Source: Liquidambar formosana (lineage: Eukaryota > Streptophyta > Magnoliopsida > Saxifragales > Altingiaceae). Taken from it: a stretch of DNA of 64,000 nucleotides. Below the pieces are notes generated by a model. It did not search any database. It saw nothing but the letters and a program-made list of their open reading frames with translations, and had not been told where the DNA came from. The stretch is taken from positions 27,240,271 to 27,304,270 of the forward strand of contig CM077833.1 of the NCBI GenBank assembly GCA_039720395.1. The letters run 5' to 3'. The translations under genes were made by a program, and so were the position numbers. Below are positions 36,954-50,507 of this stretch, in pieces (position 1 is the stretch's first letter; every line of letters begins with the position of its first letter).

Positions 36954-39900
36954 GACCTATTCCAAGTATTCATTTAAAACAAAATTATATAAATTTCTTT
37001 CATGTACATCTAGACTATTTTGGAATAGCGAAAAAGAACAATGATAACAATAATTATGATCGGATTGTTGCTGCATAAGTCTTACAATAAGTCTTACATG
37101 ACGCACATCGTAGACTCCACACATGTATTATAACATGCATTAATCACAAAGTAATGATTTGATTATCGATAACGACTCACAAAATAACGAATTGATTATC
37201 GATCACGACTGTGATTAGTATCTCCTAAATAACGAGTCTCACCTACGTGGATAGTACGTATATATGTGCTAAACCACCTCTCTTCATTTGGTTAGTTGGT
37301 TTGATTGGTCGGTAGAGGTAATAGCTTATTTTGACCTCGTCCGACAAGAATGCTAATGTCACTGTCATTAAACGCGTGGTTAAGTGTCATAAAACTTTAA
37401 TACACCATAGACCCTACAGCCTACATGAAAAAGCTTTGCACCTCTTGGGTTAATTTTCCGTCAATTAAACAGTGATTAAATCTCGCCATGTCAGCATGAA
37501 TGCAAATATTAGGATGGACGTACTGTTTGACGGTTTTATTCACTTGATCATAGTGTATAAAATCCGAGTCTGATTAAATGAGTTTCAGTTAATATGATTC
37601 GATTTGAAAAAGGAAAAACTAAAAATAAAAATAGCATGACATTCATATGATCAAAATAAGTGAAACCCAGCCATCGATCAATAGTCAGTTTAATTGGATG
37701 TTTTCCTCTAAGTTTAGTTTGTTGTTGTACTTGAGCGGTGATTCTTGTTTGTACATGTAATAGCCTATGTTTTGATTAATAATAACGTTTTTTTTTTTTT
37801 TTTTTCCTGATAAAAAATATAAAGATAAAAATGAATATATATAGCGGGTTTAATCTTTACTTTGATGTTAACATAGCGATGATAGTAGAAAAAAAATAAT
37901 TAAAATAAAACGTGGAGGGTGCAATTGGTGCGCCAACTAAATGACTACATCCAGATCAAATATTAAAAATAAAATAAATAAAAAGATTTAGGATAAAAGG
38001 AAAAACAAAGACTTCATCAGACCACTTCAAAACTTTTTTCTTGACATGATTGACTAGCCAAAAGAGGTTTTCTCGGTGGATAATTAGTTGGCAATAATAT
38101 TTGTATGATTATCAAAATATGTGAAGAAAAAAAAAAAAAAAAAAAACCAACCCACATACACGGGACAATCTGGACCGACCAAATAATGCAAATCATTTGA
38201 TGATAATGCACGTCCCCATAACCGATAATTCCATCGCCATCCGATCAATCGTTAATAAATTTCACCAAATTTCGATGAGATCAGATTGCAAAATTTTTTA
38301 ATTATATCATGAATTATTGGTTGTGATCATTAAGAGGGGAAAAAAAAAAAGAAAAAAGAAAAAAAGGAAAATGGCACTTTAAGCATTTGCTTTGTAAGAA
38401 ATGGACGTGAGAGGTGGGTCTTCATATATATGCATGAAATGATGGTGAGGATGATGGAGGGACCCAGAAGGGGTTTTTGATCATCACTTGGGAATCCCTT
38501 GGATTGAGGAGTAGTAGAGGAGCAGGCGGCAGCCTTGAAACCGTGGGACCCTCTCCCACACACACATAACCCTTTTTTTTTCTTCTTTAACGTTCATCAG
38601 CCACAGTATAAAAAGAAGAGAAGAAGAGAAGACGAAAAAAAGAAGGTGATGTGCATGTGATCCAACAGCCTTTATGTTCCCCTCTTCTAACCAAATATAC
38701 AAAACCACCATTCCATGTGTCTCTTTTTTGACATTCGGTGACTCTACTTTTTTGGTTAATCATGTTTTGGTCTTACAAATATTATTAATTTACCTTCTTT
38801 TTTTTTGGTTAAAACCTCAAATAATAATTATATTATTGATTATTTAACATATATGGTACTCTGGTATGATATTTTATGTAGAGTCGTCCCTGAAGGCATA
38901 TTTCTATTTTGGTATTGCCTCCCATATTAATTCTTTCGCAAAAGTTTGTTCCTGAAAGGTGCATATGCAAAAGACTGTACATGGTGCGAGTGTTAAAGGA
39001 ATTCAATAGTGATTGATCACAAAAAGAAATGTAAAGTTGATTTTTATTATTATTATTATTTTTTTAAAATTTTAGGCTGAGGAGTGTGAAGTTGAACTTA
39101 AGATTTTCTGTTTCATAATTTCCCATGTCCACCTATGGGCCATGGGTTATGTTATATACGTACTAACTACTAGCTTAACTACCACCAGGGGTGGAGGTTT
39201 ATTGTGGTTCGCCCTTGATTGGGCCATATGACCTTTTATTGTCATTAGTCCTCCTGGGTCAAGAGATAGGTGTTACTATAGAAACGCTCAGGTGCCATAG
39301 ACTAATCATTTTTTTTTTTTTAAAACCTTTTTTACCCAATTAAAGAAAAAAAAAAAAAGAAGGAAAACCCCTAACAACTTAACTGGGCCCATCTTCACAC
39401 AAGCAAGATGAGCCATGGTTCAATGATCACACCTATCGAGCGCTTATAATTACTGGGAACTCCTAGACCCAATATCCCATCAAGCTAGTAAATTGAATGA
39501 ACATCTTTTGGTGCAAGTGTTGTACAGTAGAATATACTGCCACCACTCAATTATGTATCCTGTATACATGACAAATCTTCTCACGTTTATAGAAGGATAT
39601 TCTTCACGTAGAAGATGAATTGACGTCTTTAACAAAGAAAGAAAAGGGAGACAGAGAGAGAGGGAAAGAGGAGAAAAAAAAAAAAAAAAGAGCGAAAAGA
39701 AGAAAGAAAGAAAGAAAGAAAGAAGGAAGAAAGATAATGGAGGAAAGACATATCTTCTTGTTCTCTCCTTTTAATGTAACTCTAAAGTGTGTTAAAATGA
39801 GCTTTCTTTTGTTGATAAGAAACCATGCAAGTCTATATCTTTGGTATGGAAAACCCTTTTGGACCAATGCTAAAGAGAGTACGTACTCTTGGAGGAAGCT

Positions 39901-41554
39901 GCTTTTTAATGTCTTTTGTTTAAAGGAATATTACAACTTTTGCATGGAAACCAAACCCCTCAATTATTCTAATCTATTCCATTTATCAGATTCCTTCCTA
40001 TCTAATCAATGATATACCTTATTCCTTTATTTCATTTTGGTCAGAATGTGGGATCTGGATTTTGAGACCTAAGGATGTATTTTTGTGTACATTTTACGTT
40101 GTATAAAGAAAACAAAAAGTGTCTGTGCGCTTTCTTTATTAAATGTAAATGTCCCGATTAATCCCATGACATACAACTGGTCAAAATATAGCTGTGGGGT
40201 ATATATATTTTTTCCCCTTTTTTATGAGAAGGAGATTGGGGATCAAAAGCCTCATCCTCTTTTGCGGAAGAAAAAAGGGTTAGGATGTAACTATGAGTCA
40301 AGTCATTTAGCGGCTAGTTTTGTTATCGATCTTGATTTATATTCTTGACAAATTTCGTAACACCTTAAATTATTGGAGGTTCAATAATCTTCTAACATGA
40401 TATCAGAACTCCGATTAGAGAAGTGTCTGAGAATAAGTCTTATATATATTACTTCCATTTATTTTTATTTTTTTCAAGTTAAATATATGTAGTTTAAATC
40501 ATAATCTTTTTCTTATAAAGTTAACGTGATCTAAAGTTGAATAAGGTCATAAGATGGCCTTACACCTGGCTAGAAAATTTTCATTCAAAACGTACAAACA
40601 AAATATCTCAACACGATTTTATGTCAGATCCATCTAGTACAATTAATCAAGTAGCTAGTGTTGTGTACTATACATAACAAGCTAGCATGAAAAATACAGT
40701 AGAAACAGCTATCAAAACAACAAGATTTTAAGTACTTCACCCACTGCGGTAACATGCATAACAAAACGGGAACCAAATAGTAGAAACAGGCATCAAAGCA
40801 ACAAGATTTAAGTACGTACTACTGCAAAAATCTCTCCAATAAAGCTTCCCTTATTACCACAAAAAAAAAAAGGGAGATGATCCTCTCCTATTACCTTTTG
40901 AAGAGCGAAGCCTACTCTCGTAACTCCACTAGGAGTGTTCTCAATGAAATACTAAATGCTTACAAGTGTAATGACAAAAAGGTTAAATAAAAGGAATATG
41001 GAGAACAAATAGTATGCGTTATACATGCAATAACCAAGTTCCTATCTTTTTGCCAAAGGGAGGAAAAAAAAAAAAAAAAACCCAAATTCCTATCCTGTAC
41101 ATGCTTGTTCTTGGACTCTCATCTTTTAATCTTAGATTAGATAGCGCAAATTAATGAAAAGCGAGGAATGGTCGGAATCAAGGTCTCCTGCTGACTATAA
41201 GTTTGGTAATATTCGTAACCCATCAAAGTATCTTGTATTTAGGCATGCGTGATTAGAAACTGTTTATGCTTTTTGAAAATCGGAATTTCAACTAGCTTAA
41301 ATCAAGGGTGAGTCATGGGCCAAATCCAGAGATACCTTAACATGATAATTAAATAAGCAGAGTAAAAAAGGACTTTTTAACTGGTTGGTCTTTGTCTGGT
41401 GCACTAAGTAGGAAGTGTTTCCAACACCACCGAACCATGGTTGGACGTTGCAAAGCAGAAAGGACTTGAACAGTAAAATATTTTAATTAAAAAAAAAGTG
41501 CTCACTACAAGGAAAGCTTGTAGTCGAAGAATCAAATAGACTCAAGGGTGCACA
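34890..41554. other. Gene desert, no gene seen
   Basis: Short ORFs only. Holds a (TAA)n run at about 35428-35456, (AT)n at about 35840-35858, poly-T/A runs (35948, 36045, 36928, 38127, 39310, 39674) and a purine tract at 39640-39730. A half element with a TTAGGCATGTTTGGTATCAA end near 36467 has no visible partner end. Confidence 0.5.
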
Positions 41555-41905
41555 TAAATTGCAGAAAATCCCCCCAAAGTATGGGTGTCAGCAATTAACC
41601 TCCTTTATGATTTAATTTTGTCAATGTGCCTTTTTTATTTTTTTATTTTTGTTAATGTGCCCCACCATCATTCGCTGTTCATGAAATTTGACGAAAATTA
41701 GTCACATGACTATGCACATGACATCGTTAACGGACTCGTGTTGCCCAAAATAGCTGAAACCTTCACTGGCGTTATGGCCAATTAGGTGGCCATCGACGAT
41801 TGGTCTTGTCTTCCAACTGAACGAGGGGTACATTGACAAAATTAAAAAAAATATAAAGGGGTTATCTGTTGACCTCCCATACTTCAGGGGGTTTTCTGCA
41901 ATTTA
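41555..41905. mobile_element. MITE with about 85-bp inverted repeats
   Basis: The left arm AAATTGCAGAAAATCCCCCC, then AAGTATGGGTGTCAGCAATT, then TTTTGTCAATGTGCC is mirrored by the right arm, which ends GGGGGTTTTCTGCAATTT after AGGTCAACAGATAACCCC on the opposite strand. No clear target duplication was seen, so the superfamily is open. Confidence 0.75.
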
Positions 41906-43454
41906 CCCTAAAACCTTATGCAGGATTGGATCTCCTACAACAACTGTCAACCAACGATGGGTTTTTCAAGGATACCTACCTTGTAACAAATTTGGAACCT
42001 ATGAGTGGTGGAACCGAAATCAAAATAATTTTCTCCTCGATTACAACAAAAGCATGCATTACTCCATAATTATTGAATCAGTAATTTTTTATTTTATTTT
42101 TTATTTTTTAACTTCATATAGTTAATTAAACATTTTTATTTAGAAGATTAGAAGAAATTAGACAACAGAATTCTATTGATTTTATTGTTTGGTTGAAGAG
42201 ATTAATTTCGTAGGTTTTCTATTTCCTTTTGGTCACTTATGTTTATTCAGGTAAAATATCATAAGAGGGCCATCTATATTCATGTTATCATGTAGTCTCA
42301 TTTTTTCCAAGAGCTAAGACTAATATCCGAATAGATAGTGATACAACCACCTAAAAGGCATGGCAACAAGTCATTAAATATTTTCCCGTACGTACCATTG
42401 AATTATCAATAGGATTTATCTTCAAATATAAAAAAATTGAAAACTGAAAAAGAATTGACAATTAATTTGATATAATGTCAATGAATTATCTACCATTTAA
42501 TTTAAGATTTTCTTTCCACAATCAACTCCAAATATCAAGGGTTTATTTTCTACAATCATTGAAAACTAACACTTGATTGCTAATAAAAAAACTAACATTC
42601 AATTCATGCACTCTCCCCCGTAGGGCCTATTGGACCATTCTTGCATCGACATTTTAAAAAGATACAAATTAGAAAAATCTTTTCTTTAAGTGTTTCTCAC
42701 CTATTATCAGCTTGTAGCCTAATAACATTCCTCCACTCCTGTAAGGGAAAGGTTTGGGTTTGAACGAGTACGAATTCAATGCTAAGTTTTTTATGGCTCA
42801 GTTTAAAAGTTGCACGCTATTGATATTATTTTGATAATTTCATTAGTAAATTTTTAGTCCGAGTCATTTAATACGGAGTACATCATTGTTCCCTTGTGCA
42901 ATATAATATTATTATGTTCTTATCTTCTAATCAAAAAAAAAAAAAAACCCGTAACTAATTAGGTGGATCTAACCATCCATTAAAAGCATGCCACATGCCA
43001 AACAATTCAAAACGGGGCCTGCCACGCTGCACGATAGCATAGAACCACGACTGGAGCTTTAAACTCCTGCCCCGGCCGGACTGCCACATGAGTCTGGTCT
43101 TATTGGGGAAAAAAAACTTAGCATCTTCCATAATCCAAATTTAGTAAGCATTTGTGTTAGTGCCTTGCACCGTGGACCGTGTCCCGTGTGATTGATCATG
43201 GAAGAAGGATTTTGAAAGAGAAGGACAGAGGTGTCATTTTCACAACACAAGGGACAAAGCCCTGGGCAAATGCACTAGAAAGACAAACGGGTATCTTGTC
43301 CGGTCGATTAATTTCAGAGTGCCACATCCTCGTGGGATCCCATATCCCCTCGTGACCCATAAATCCTTTCAGTTTTTCTTTCACATAGATCCACCGTGGC
43401 TGCCAGACCATGAACCCCTTTGACCGACCTCCCCACCCACCCTTGACCCTCCCT

Positions 43455-43498
<44 letters not shown>

Positions 43499-43500
43499 AT

Positions 43501-43533
<33 letters not shown>

Positions 43534-43767
43534 GTGCATGATTTTGTACGTATATAGTGTAGTGTAAGTGTGAATGAGAAGTGTGTGAGTTTTAAAAATA
43601 GTAATATAAGAAAGAAAATGGTAGAAGATGTTGTGTTTCTCGCCCTGCAGGGAGGGGTCAGCGAAACAGACAAAAGAGAGCGCGAGAAGAGACAGAAGAA
43701 AGAACCTTGTAGCTTGTCGTATAGAATACAGATTTTGATTCTTTCCTTTGGCTTTTAGACTTCAGAG

Positions 43768-43815
<48 letters not shown>

Positions 43816-46484
43816 TAGGTTCTAATATATAATAGGACTGTAACATATGAAATAATTAATAGTTAAAATAGGGGGTTTTATCCGTATTCGCTCTGTGTTT
43901 TAAGCTGTCTCTCCTTGAAATTCCCATTTGGATTTATATAATATAAGTAAGTATCATCAGAGTAAAATATAGATTTTGTGAGATGGGATTTTTGAAAGGG
44001 TATCGGCGGTGGTCACGTGAGATGGATGGAGGCCTGCCTTGCTAGGAGGTGGGGTTCACTTTCACTGCGTTTTAGAAATTAGAATAGAATCTTCCTTGTG
44101 GCTCTCTTCAACGTGTAGAGGTTGAACAATGTGTGATTGGTGTGATATTTACTAGTGATCATGGTGGTGGGCTCACTAGGATCTGTTTAAGTTGCTGACA
44201 ACTTGTGTGTGTGAGAGAAAGAGAGGGATCAGCCTTTCTTTTCTAGATTTCTATACTTCGTGGCCCCCCTCAACCACTCATCCACGCCTCTCTCTCTCTC
44301 TCTTTCTCTCTCTATCTCTCTCTGTCTTGTACAAACAAAATGCACTATAAAGTTACCTGCCTTACTCATCTTCCATTCATGAATTTAAATATAAAGATAC
44401 AAACTTACCTGCCTGCATGCCCATCAACCGCTCATTTTAATCTTTTCATGATTTGGTCCCACTGTACGTCCTGCTTCAAAAGAACCCACCTTATCTAATG
44501 GTTCATCATGCCTCTTGAATCTTTATCTAATGGGTGCCACTTACCCATGGGGAACCACTTGGATATATAATGACATCTGATGCTGCTGAATAAACTTCTC
44601 TCTCTCTAACATATCATGAAATCATGTACTATATATGATCAAGATTCCTATAGCAATTTTGATTGCCTAATTATCCACATTAATCGTGAAATATTAAGCG
44701 CAATCACTTCTGAAAACTAATTAATAGTTACATGATTATCAGGGCAATTATTTTTCGGTTGCTAGCTATGACCAAGAATTTGTGTTTTTTGAACTTTTGA
44801 GCTTTGACCCATCAATTGCGAAGGAATGGGTGAATTTAATTGGGGAACATTTAGATTGAAATTTGGGTAAAGTGTTACATGGAAGAAATTCCCACATATG
44901 TGCATGTAACATGAATAGGGGAATGGATTTGTGGGAAAGGGTATCTGTTATGAGGGAAAAAAACAAAACAATTAAGAATCACGAGAATGGCATAAACAAA
45001 AAACCATCAAAAACATAAAAGGACTGTCTCCATGTCAGCCGCTGCACTTTGTGCAGGTTCTACAGAAGGGGGTAAGGTTGTGAACTGAGTAAGAAAAAGG
45101 AAGGAGAAGGATAGAGAAAGAGAAAGAGAAGAGTAGAGAAGAAAGATTTAGAAGGTGTTCTCAGACTATGGATAACATTTCCAATTGTAATTGAATATCG
45201 GGACTTGAAGCTGACATTGTTTCTTACTCCACTATTTTTTTTTTCTTAAGATAACAAAAACATTTATAATGTCACATGCGATGTACACCTCCTCTCCTAC
45301 CTTTTTCCCTCTATAATATTTGTGGGTACTCGTATATTTTGGCTTATTATATATTTAATTAAATGGACTGCATTGAAATTTTACAAATTTCTTTAAGCTG
45401 TCAGAAGCATAAGATTTATTTAGATATCCTTTCTTTAGTTAACTCCTTTTACCCCTCCTATTTTTATGGGAAAATGAAAATCCTTGTTCACGGCAAAGAT
45501 TCTTTCCAGTGTACATTTAGATCGTTTAAATAATAGGTTCCACGAATCAGTCATGGAAAACCTAAATGCCTGCACTAAAACTTCTATTACATTGAAAGGG
45601 ATCTTGTTGGCTCTTTCCCTCCTGAAATTGGGAATGAAGTTGTGGGGATAGTAATAAGTTGATTCGATTGAGGTTTAGGAGATTTTTACATAGTTAAATT
45701 AGAGCCTAGAAATGCAAAGAGAGAAAAAGATTAAAAAGGTGGGGGGAAACTGGGACAGTTCAACTTTGTTTTTCCAATAATGAGTTATCATAGACATGAT
45801 CAAAACAATCAGCTGAGTATCTTTGTGAAATAATTAGTCATCATTTTCCTGTTGTTTCACTTTGGGCCAGCTGATGTCCCTACTCTCTAGTGTCACTAAC
45901 TTATCACAAGTGAATCCATCTCTAGCTTTTATTGGATCCCTCATTTACCACTATTTGCTTTTAGTTTTCATGCAATCCTGTTCAAATTGTGACACCTTAG
46001 ACGGTAAACAGTAGGGCCAAATTCCCTTCACTTGAGGTGTTTGATATTTTGTTCAGATAGAACCTGATTTGGGACAGATGTCATTATTAGTCTTGACGAC
46101 ATGGGGAAATCCATGTCTCCCTTGGCCAAGGTATAGACAATATATATTAAAATAAAATTTTATAAAACAATGACAGATTTTTCTCGGGACATTACAAGGA
46201 AAGAAAGAAAGAAAAAAGCTGTAAAATTATCAGATATTCATGGAAACTTTTGGGCCAATAATTCAAGCACCTGAGCCACGTCAGCAATGGAAGCCGAGCC
46301 GAGAAAAAGAGCCAAAGTTGGGAGGCTCAAAGCAAGGTAAGGCCTAGTGGGCTAGAGGTAGAGTGTTAGTCAGTAAAGGTGGTGGCCACAGAAGGAGAAG
46401 AGCGTGTCTATATGATATTGAAGTTTGGAATATGTGAGGGAAAGAGGAAAAAAAGAAGTGAGAAGAAGAAGAAAAGGTGCATGA

Positions 46485-46523
<39 letters not shown>

Positions 46524-46845
46524 AAGCAATAGAAGCAGAGAAGAAGAAACTGTCGTCACCCACAGTCTTTAAATCCCATCACGTAGTCCGATGTATCCTT
46601 TACCTTATATCTGCTAGAGAGTAGTAGAAAATGGATGGGGATTCCAAATTGGAGAGAGTGTCTGGTTGGTATTCTATTAAACAACAAAGGGGAAAAGCTA
46701 CAAAACGAAAAGAGGACACTCGTTTGACGTGAAGTGAAACCACCTTCCTCTTTTCTCCCCCTTTTATCACTAGCTTCTCTTATATTTAATAAAACACAGC
46801 ACCCTATATTTAATTACCCAAGTACCCTTAATCGAAAATGTGAAA

Positions 46846-46884
<39 letters not shown>

Positions 46885-48070
46885 AAATGAATTTGATAAC
46901 AACAATTATGTTGTTTTTAATTAAGCAAAATATAATAAGAAAGACAATGGAGGGTTTAATGATTTATATTAGGTTCACCTGCTTTACCAAATGACGTGGC
47001 ATTTACACTTCTTTGTTATGTTCAAAGCCAAAGACATTATACATTTTTTAATTTATCAATACTAATTTGCCCCTCCCACCTTAGTCAATTTGTATGAAGA
47101 GTGGAAAAACTTACCCAATGTTTTTAGCATTTGCCTAGCCACACTCATCAAATCAAGATGACTAGTAAATGGATTATATATGGAAGACATCATATGGATT
47201 TGATGATTCAATGTTAAAATAATGAGATTGGGGGGGGGGGGGGGGGAACCTAAATAGAGACGAAGAAATGGGAGGAGCCCAATCCTAAATGATTGATGAT
47301 TTCATGGTTTAAATGATGTTTGACTCATGATTTGCACAATTTACACAAATTGATTATCATTAAAATCCTTCAATGTAATCAAGGAAAATAAAGTCCTTTA
47401 TGATTTGATGATATTATATTTTTTTTTTTTTTTGGCCGGAGAAGATGGTTCAAACGAGTATAGTGTGTTATGAATTTATGATGATGATGTCCCTGGAGTT
47501 CTGACTTCTATAAATAGCAAATCTGCAAGTATAGAATAGAACAAATGTAGAATTAAAAAAAATTGGTTTGCAGTTAAGTAATTAAATCCAAGAGAAACGT
47601 ACATATATTTTTTACTCGGTATAGTATCGAGGGGTGCCACCGTCAATTTCTCACCACAGCCTGCCCCCTCCTCCTGTGTGTCCTGTGCGTGATTTTAAGT
47701 GAGTGTGCGCGGGATCAATGTCAAGAGAGAGAGAGAGAGAGAGAGGGTCACGGGTTTGTCTTGAAAGGCCCTTATTTCACAGTCCTAGACAGACAGACAC
47801 ATATTCTCTCTCACTACATAACCGAGGAGGGAAACCAAATAAATAAAAAGGGATTTTCCTTTTTTTAAGAAAAGAAGAAAAAAAGAAAAAAAACAACCGC
47901 ATTACACAGTAACACACACCCCTCCTCTCCTCCCACATTTTTATCCACCCACAATCTCACTCTCACACACCCTTACCCATCATACATCAATCCCTCCCAC
48001 TCACCTCTCTCTCTCTCTCTCTCTCTCTGTGGAACAGCTAGCTGCTTTCCTTTTATCTTTTTCGTCTTCA
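41906..48070. other. Intergenic upstream of HSFB4
   Basis: No gene recognised. Rich in simple repeats: (AT)n 43458-43492, (GA)n 43504-43530 and 43771-43811, (TC)n 44288-44325, (GA)n 46489-46519, (AT)n 46855-46881, poly-G 47231-47247, (GA)n 47725-47745. The last kilobase should hold the HSFB4 promoter. A CT tract (48007-48029) lies just upstream of the start codon and is probably 5' UTR. I could not place a certain TATA box or heat-shock element. Confidence 0.5.
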
Positions 48071-49262
48071 ATGGCTCTAATGCTAGACAATTGTGAAGGC
48101 ATCTTACTCTCTCTCGACTCCCACAAATCAGTCCCAGCACCCTTCCTCACCAAAACTTACCAACTGGTCGACGATCCCTCCACCGACCACATCGTTTCTT
48201 GGGGTGAAGACGACACCACCTTCGTCGTTTGGCGTCCTCCTGAGTTCGCCCGTGACCTCCTCCCCAACTACTTCAAGCACAACAACTTCTCCAGTTTCGT
48301 CAGGCAACTCAACACCTATGTATGCATTTGCCCCTTCTCTCTCTCTCTCTCTCTCTCTATATCTCTATTTGAGTGTTCTTGTGAATACTGATTGGGTTTT
48401 GTTATGGTTGTTTAACAAAATTTAGGGTTTTAGAAAGATTGTACCGGACAGATGGGAGTTTGCCAACGAGTTCTTCAAGAAGGGAGAGAAGCATTTACTC
48501 TGTGAGATCCATAGGAGAAAAACGGCTCAACCCCAAGTAGCCATCAACCACCACCACCACCACCATAACCCACATTCTCCACTCGCCGTCAATGGTGGAC
48601 CGGGTGGTTTCTTTCCGTTTTCGGGTCGACTCAGCATCTCGCCTTCCGACTCGGACGAACAAGCCAACTGGTGTGACTCGCCGCCTACTCTATCTCCAAG
48701 AGGAGGACCAGTCGTTGGCAGTGGGTATAACAGCTCGGTGACGGCATTATCAGAGGACAACGAGAGACTCCGGCGAAGCAACTCCATGCTCATGTCTGAA
48801 CTGGCACACATGAGAAAGCTCTACAATGATATTATCTATTTTGTGCAAAACCATGTGAAGCCTGTAGCGCCTAGTAATTCTTACCCTTCTTCTTTAGTTA
48901 TATGTAACCCACCATCCTCTACTACAGCTGCTGCTGCTCCCATTAATGCTAATACCCCAATGATGCAAAAGCCTCTAAACCAGTTTCTTGGGTACTATCA
49001 GCCTAACCCAAAACAAACTTCACAGGCCCATGTGATGGGGTCATTCAACTCTACTAGTACTACATCTCAGAGCTCTATAACGATATTGGAAGAACCACCC
49101 CAAAATTGTAAAACGAAGCTGTTTGGTGTGCCACTTCATTCCAAGAAGAGATTGCACCCGGAGTATTCTTCTACACTGACGAATATGGAGATGAACAAGG
49201 CCCGTATGGTGTTGGATAAGAATGATTTAGGGTTGAATCTCATGCCTCCTTCTCCATGTTAG
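48071..49262 (+). CDS. HSFB4: Heat shock transcription factor B4 (SCHIZORIZA type)
   Basis: A class-B heat shock factor. In Arabidopsis, HSFB4/SCHIZORIZA controls root stem-cell and ground-tissue divisions and is thought to act as a repressor. Two exons, 48071-48319 and 48426-49262, with a 106-bp intron after QLNTY at the position conserved in plant HSFs, give 361 residues. The DNA-binding domain (about 21-112) includes [40 protein letters not shown] and [17 protein letters not shown], and is complete. A seven-histidine run is at 125-131. The HR-A/B oligomerisation region is about 190-226 ([20 protein letters not shown]). The class-B repressor motif KLFGV is at 314-318, followed by basic SKKR (possible nuclear signal). 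An LxLxL pattern (LGLNL, 351-355) lies near the end. The start was chosen as MALMLDN at the first ATG after the CT-rich leader. No damage seen. Confidence 0.95.
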
Positions 49263-50466
49263 TTAGATTCCTCACTTCCATTCAAGAATTTAAGTTTCTT
49301 TCTTTTTTCTTTTTTCCTTTTTTTTTTCTTTTCTTAATTTATTTTTTTCTTGTTTGATTGTGTTTTTATTTTATGGGGTCTGAGAGTCTGATATTTGTTT
49401 GATGAAATGTGGGTGTGTGTGTGTTCGTGTGCGTGTGTGTTTGTGAGTCTGTGTACAGAACTTCAGTGCCGGTATTTATCTTTGTTCCCCCAGCCATGAA
49501 TGCAGGTGGGTTTTGGTTAGAGTGAAGATCAAAGCAAGTTTAATATAGATCCTCAACACCATCTTCTTTTCTTTGAGATTTCTTTATTTTCAGTGGTGCA
49601 ATTAAGTACTCTCGATATTCGGATCTCTTCTTCTTCTCCTTCTCTGTCTGAAATTTGTCTGAATCTTTAGTTACATTAATGCTGGAGAGCGAGAGAGAGA
49701 GAGAGAGAGTGCGTGTGTGTGTTATATTGCTGGAGAGAGAGAGTGTTGAAGGTTTTCTTTTCAGTTCTGTTGTAAAAAGCTGAGAAGGTTTCAGGCTAGT
49801 TCATTGACAATTTCCTTTCGGGCTTTCTCTGATTAATCCCACTTATGGATGATACGTACGACGACATGACCCAGAAAATTCTTCATTTAATTTTCAGGAA
49901 TAAAAAAAAAATCGAATAAAAGCACTCCTACGAAAAAAAAAAGAAAAAGAAAAAGAAAAAAAAAGGCAAGCAGCTGACACCAAATGATAATTTGATCCTC
50001 AAAATCCAATTAGCAATTTCATAATTATTATTATCATCACTATTATTGTCAAAAGAAGAGTATACTATGATTTAGAAAAAAAGAAGGCCATCATATCGTT
50101 TGATGAAGGTTATGATCTCCATTTCTCGTTTATAAGTACTGTCAGTCACGCAAAATAAGAAAACAAACACACAGCTAGATGAGCTAGATCCCCAAAAAAA
50201 TTTCAAAAAAAGAAAAAAAGGGAACTCAAAGGAAAAGAAAGTGGGTAATTCTATGAAAGCGAAATGTAAGGGAACTGACTAGAAATATGGTTTGAAACGT
50301 TTCTATCAAGGCTTCTATGCTTCTTCTGATGACCAGAAAACCTTTGCCATTTCCTACTTTAAGTATCTGATCAAAATCTTTAAACCTCTCTTTGGATCCC
50401 TTCTCTCTTCTTACCATTCCTTTCCCTTATTCCAAGCCCTGGCCTCTCTCCTTCTTCCACACAATG

Positions 50467-50507
<41 letters not shown>

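Noticed and set aside
38330..39867. Phenylalanine/serine/leucine-rich and lysine-rich ORFs around purine tracts
   Set aside because: Products of simple repeats, with no domain or splice pattern.
44575..44600. Short microRNA-like match ('catctgatgctgctgaat') resembling part of miR172
   Set aside because: Too short and no complementary arm forming a precursor hairpin nearby.
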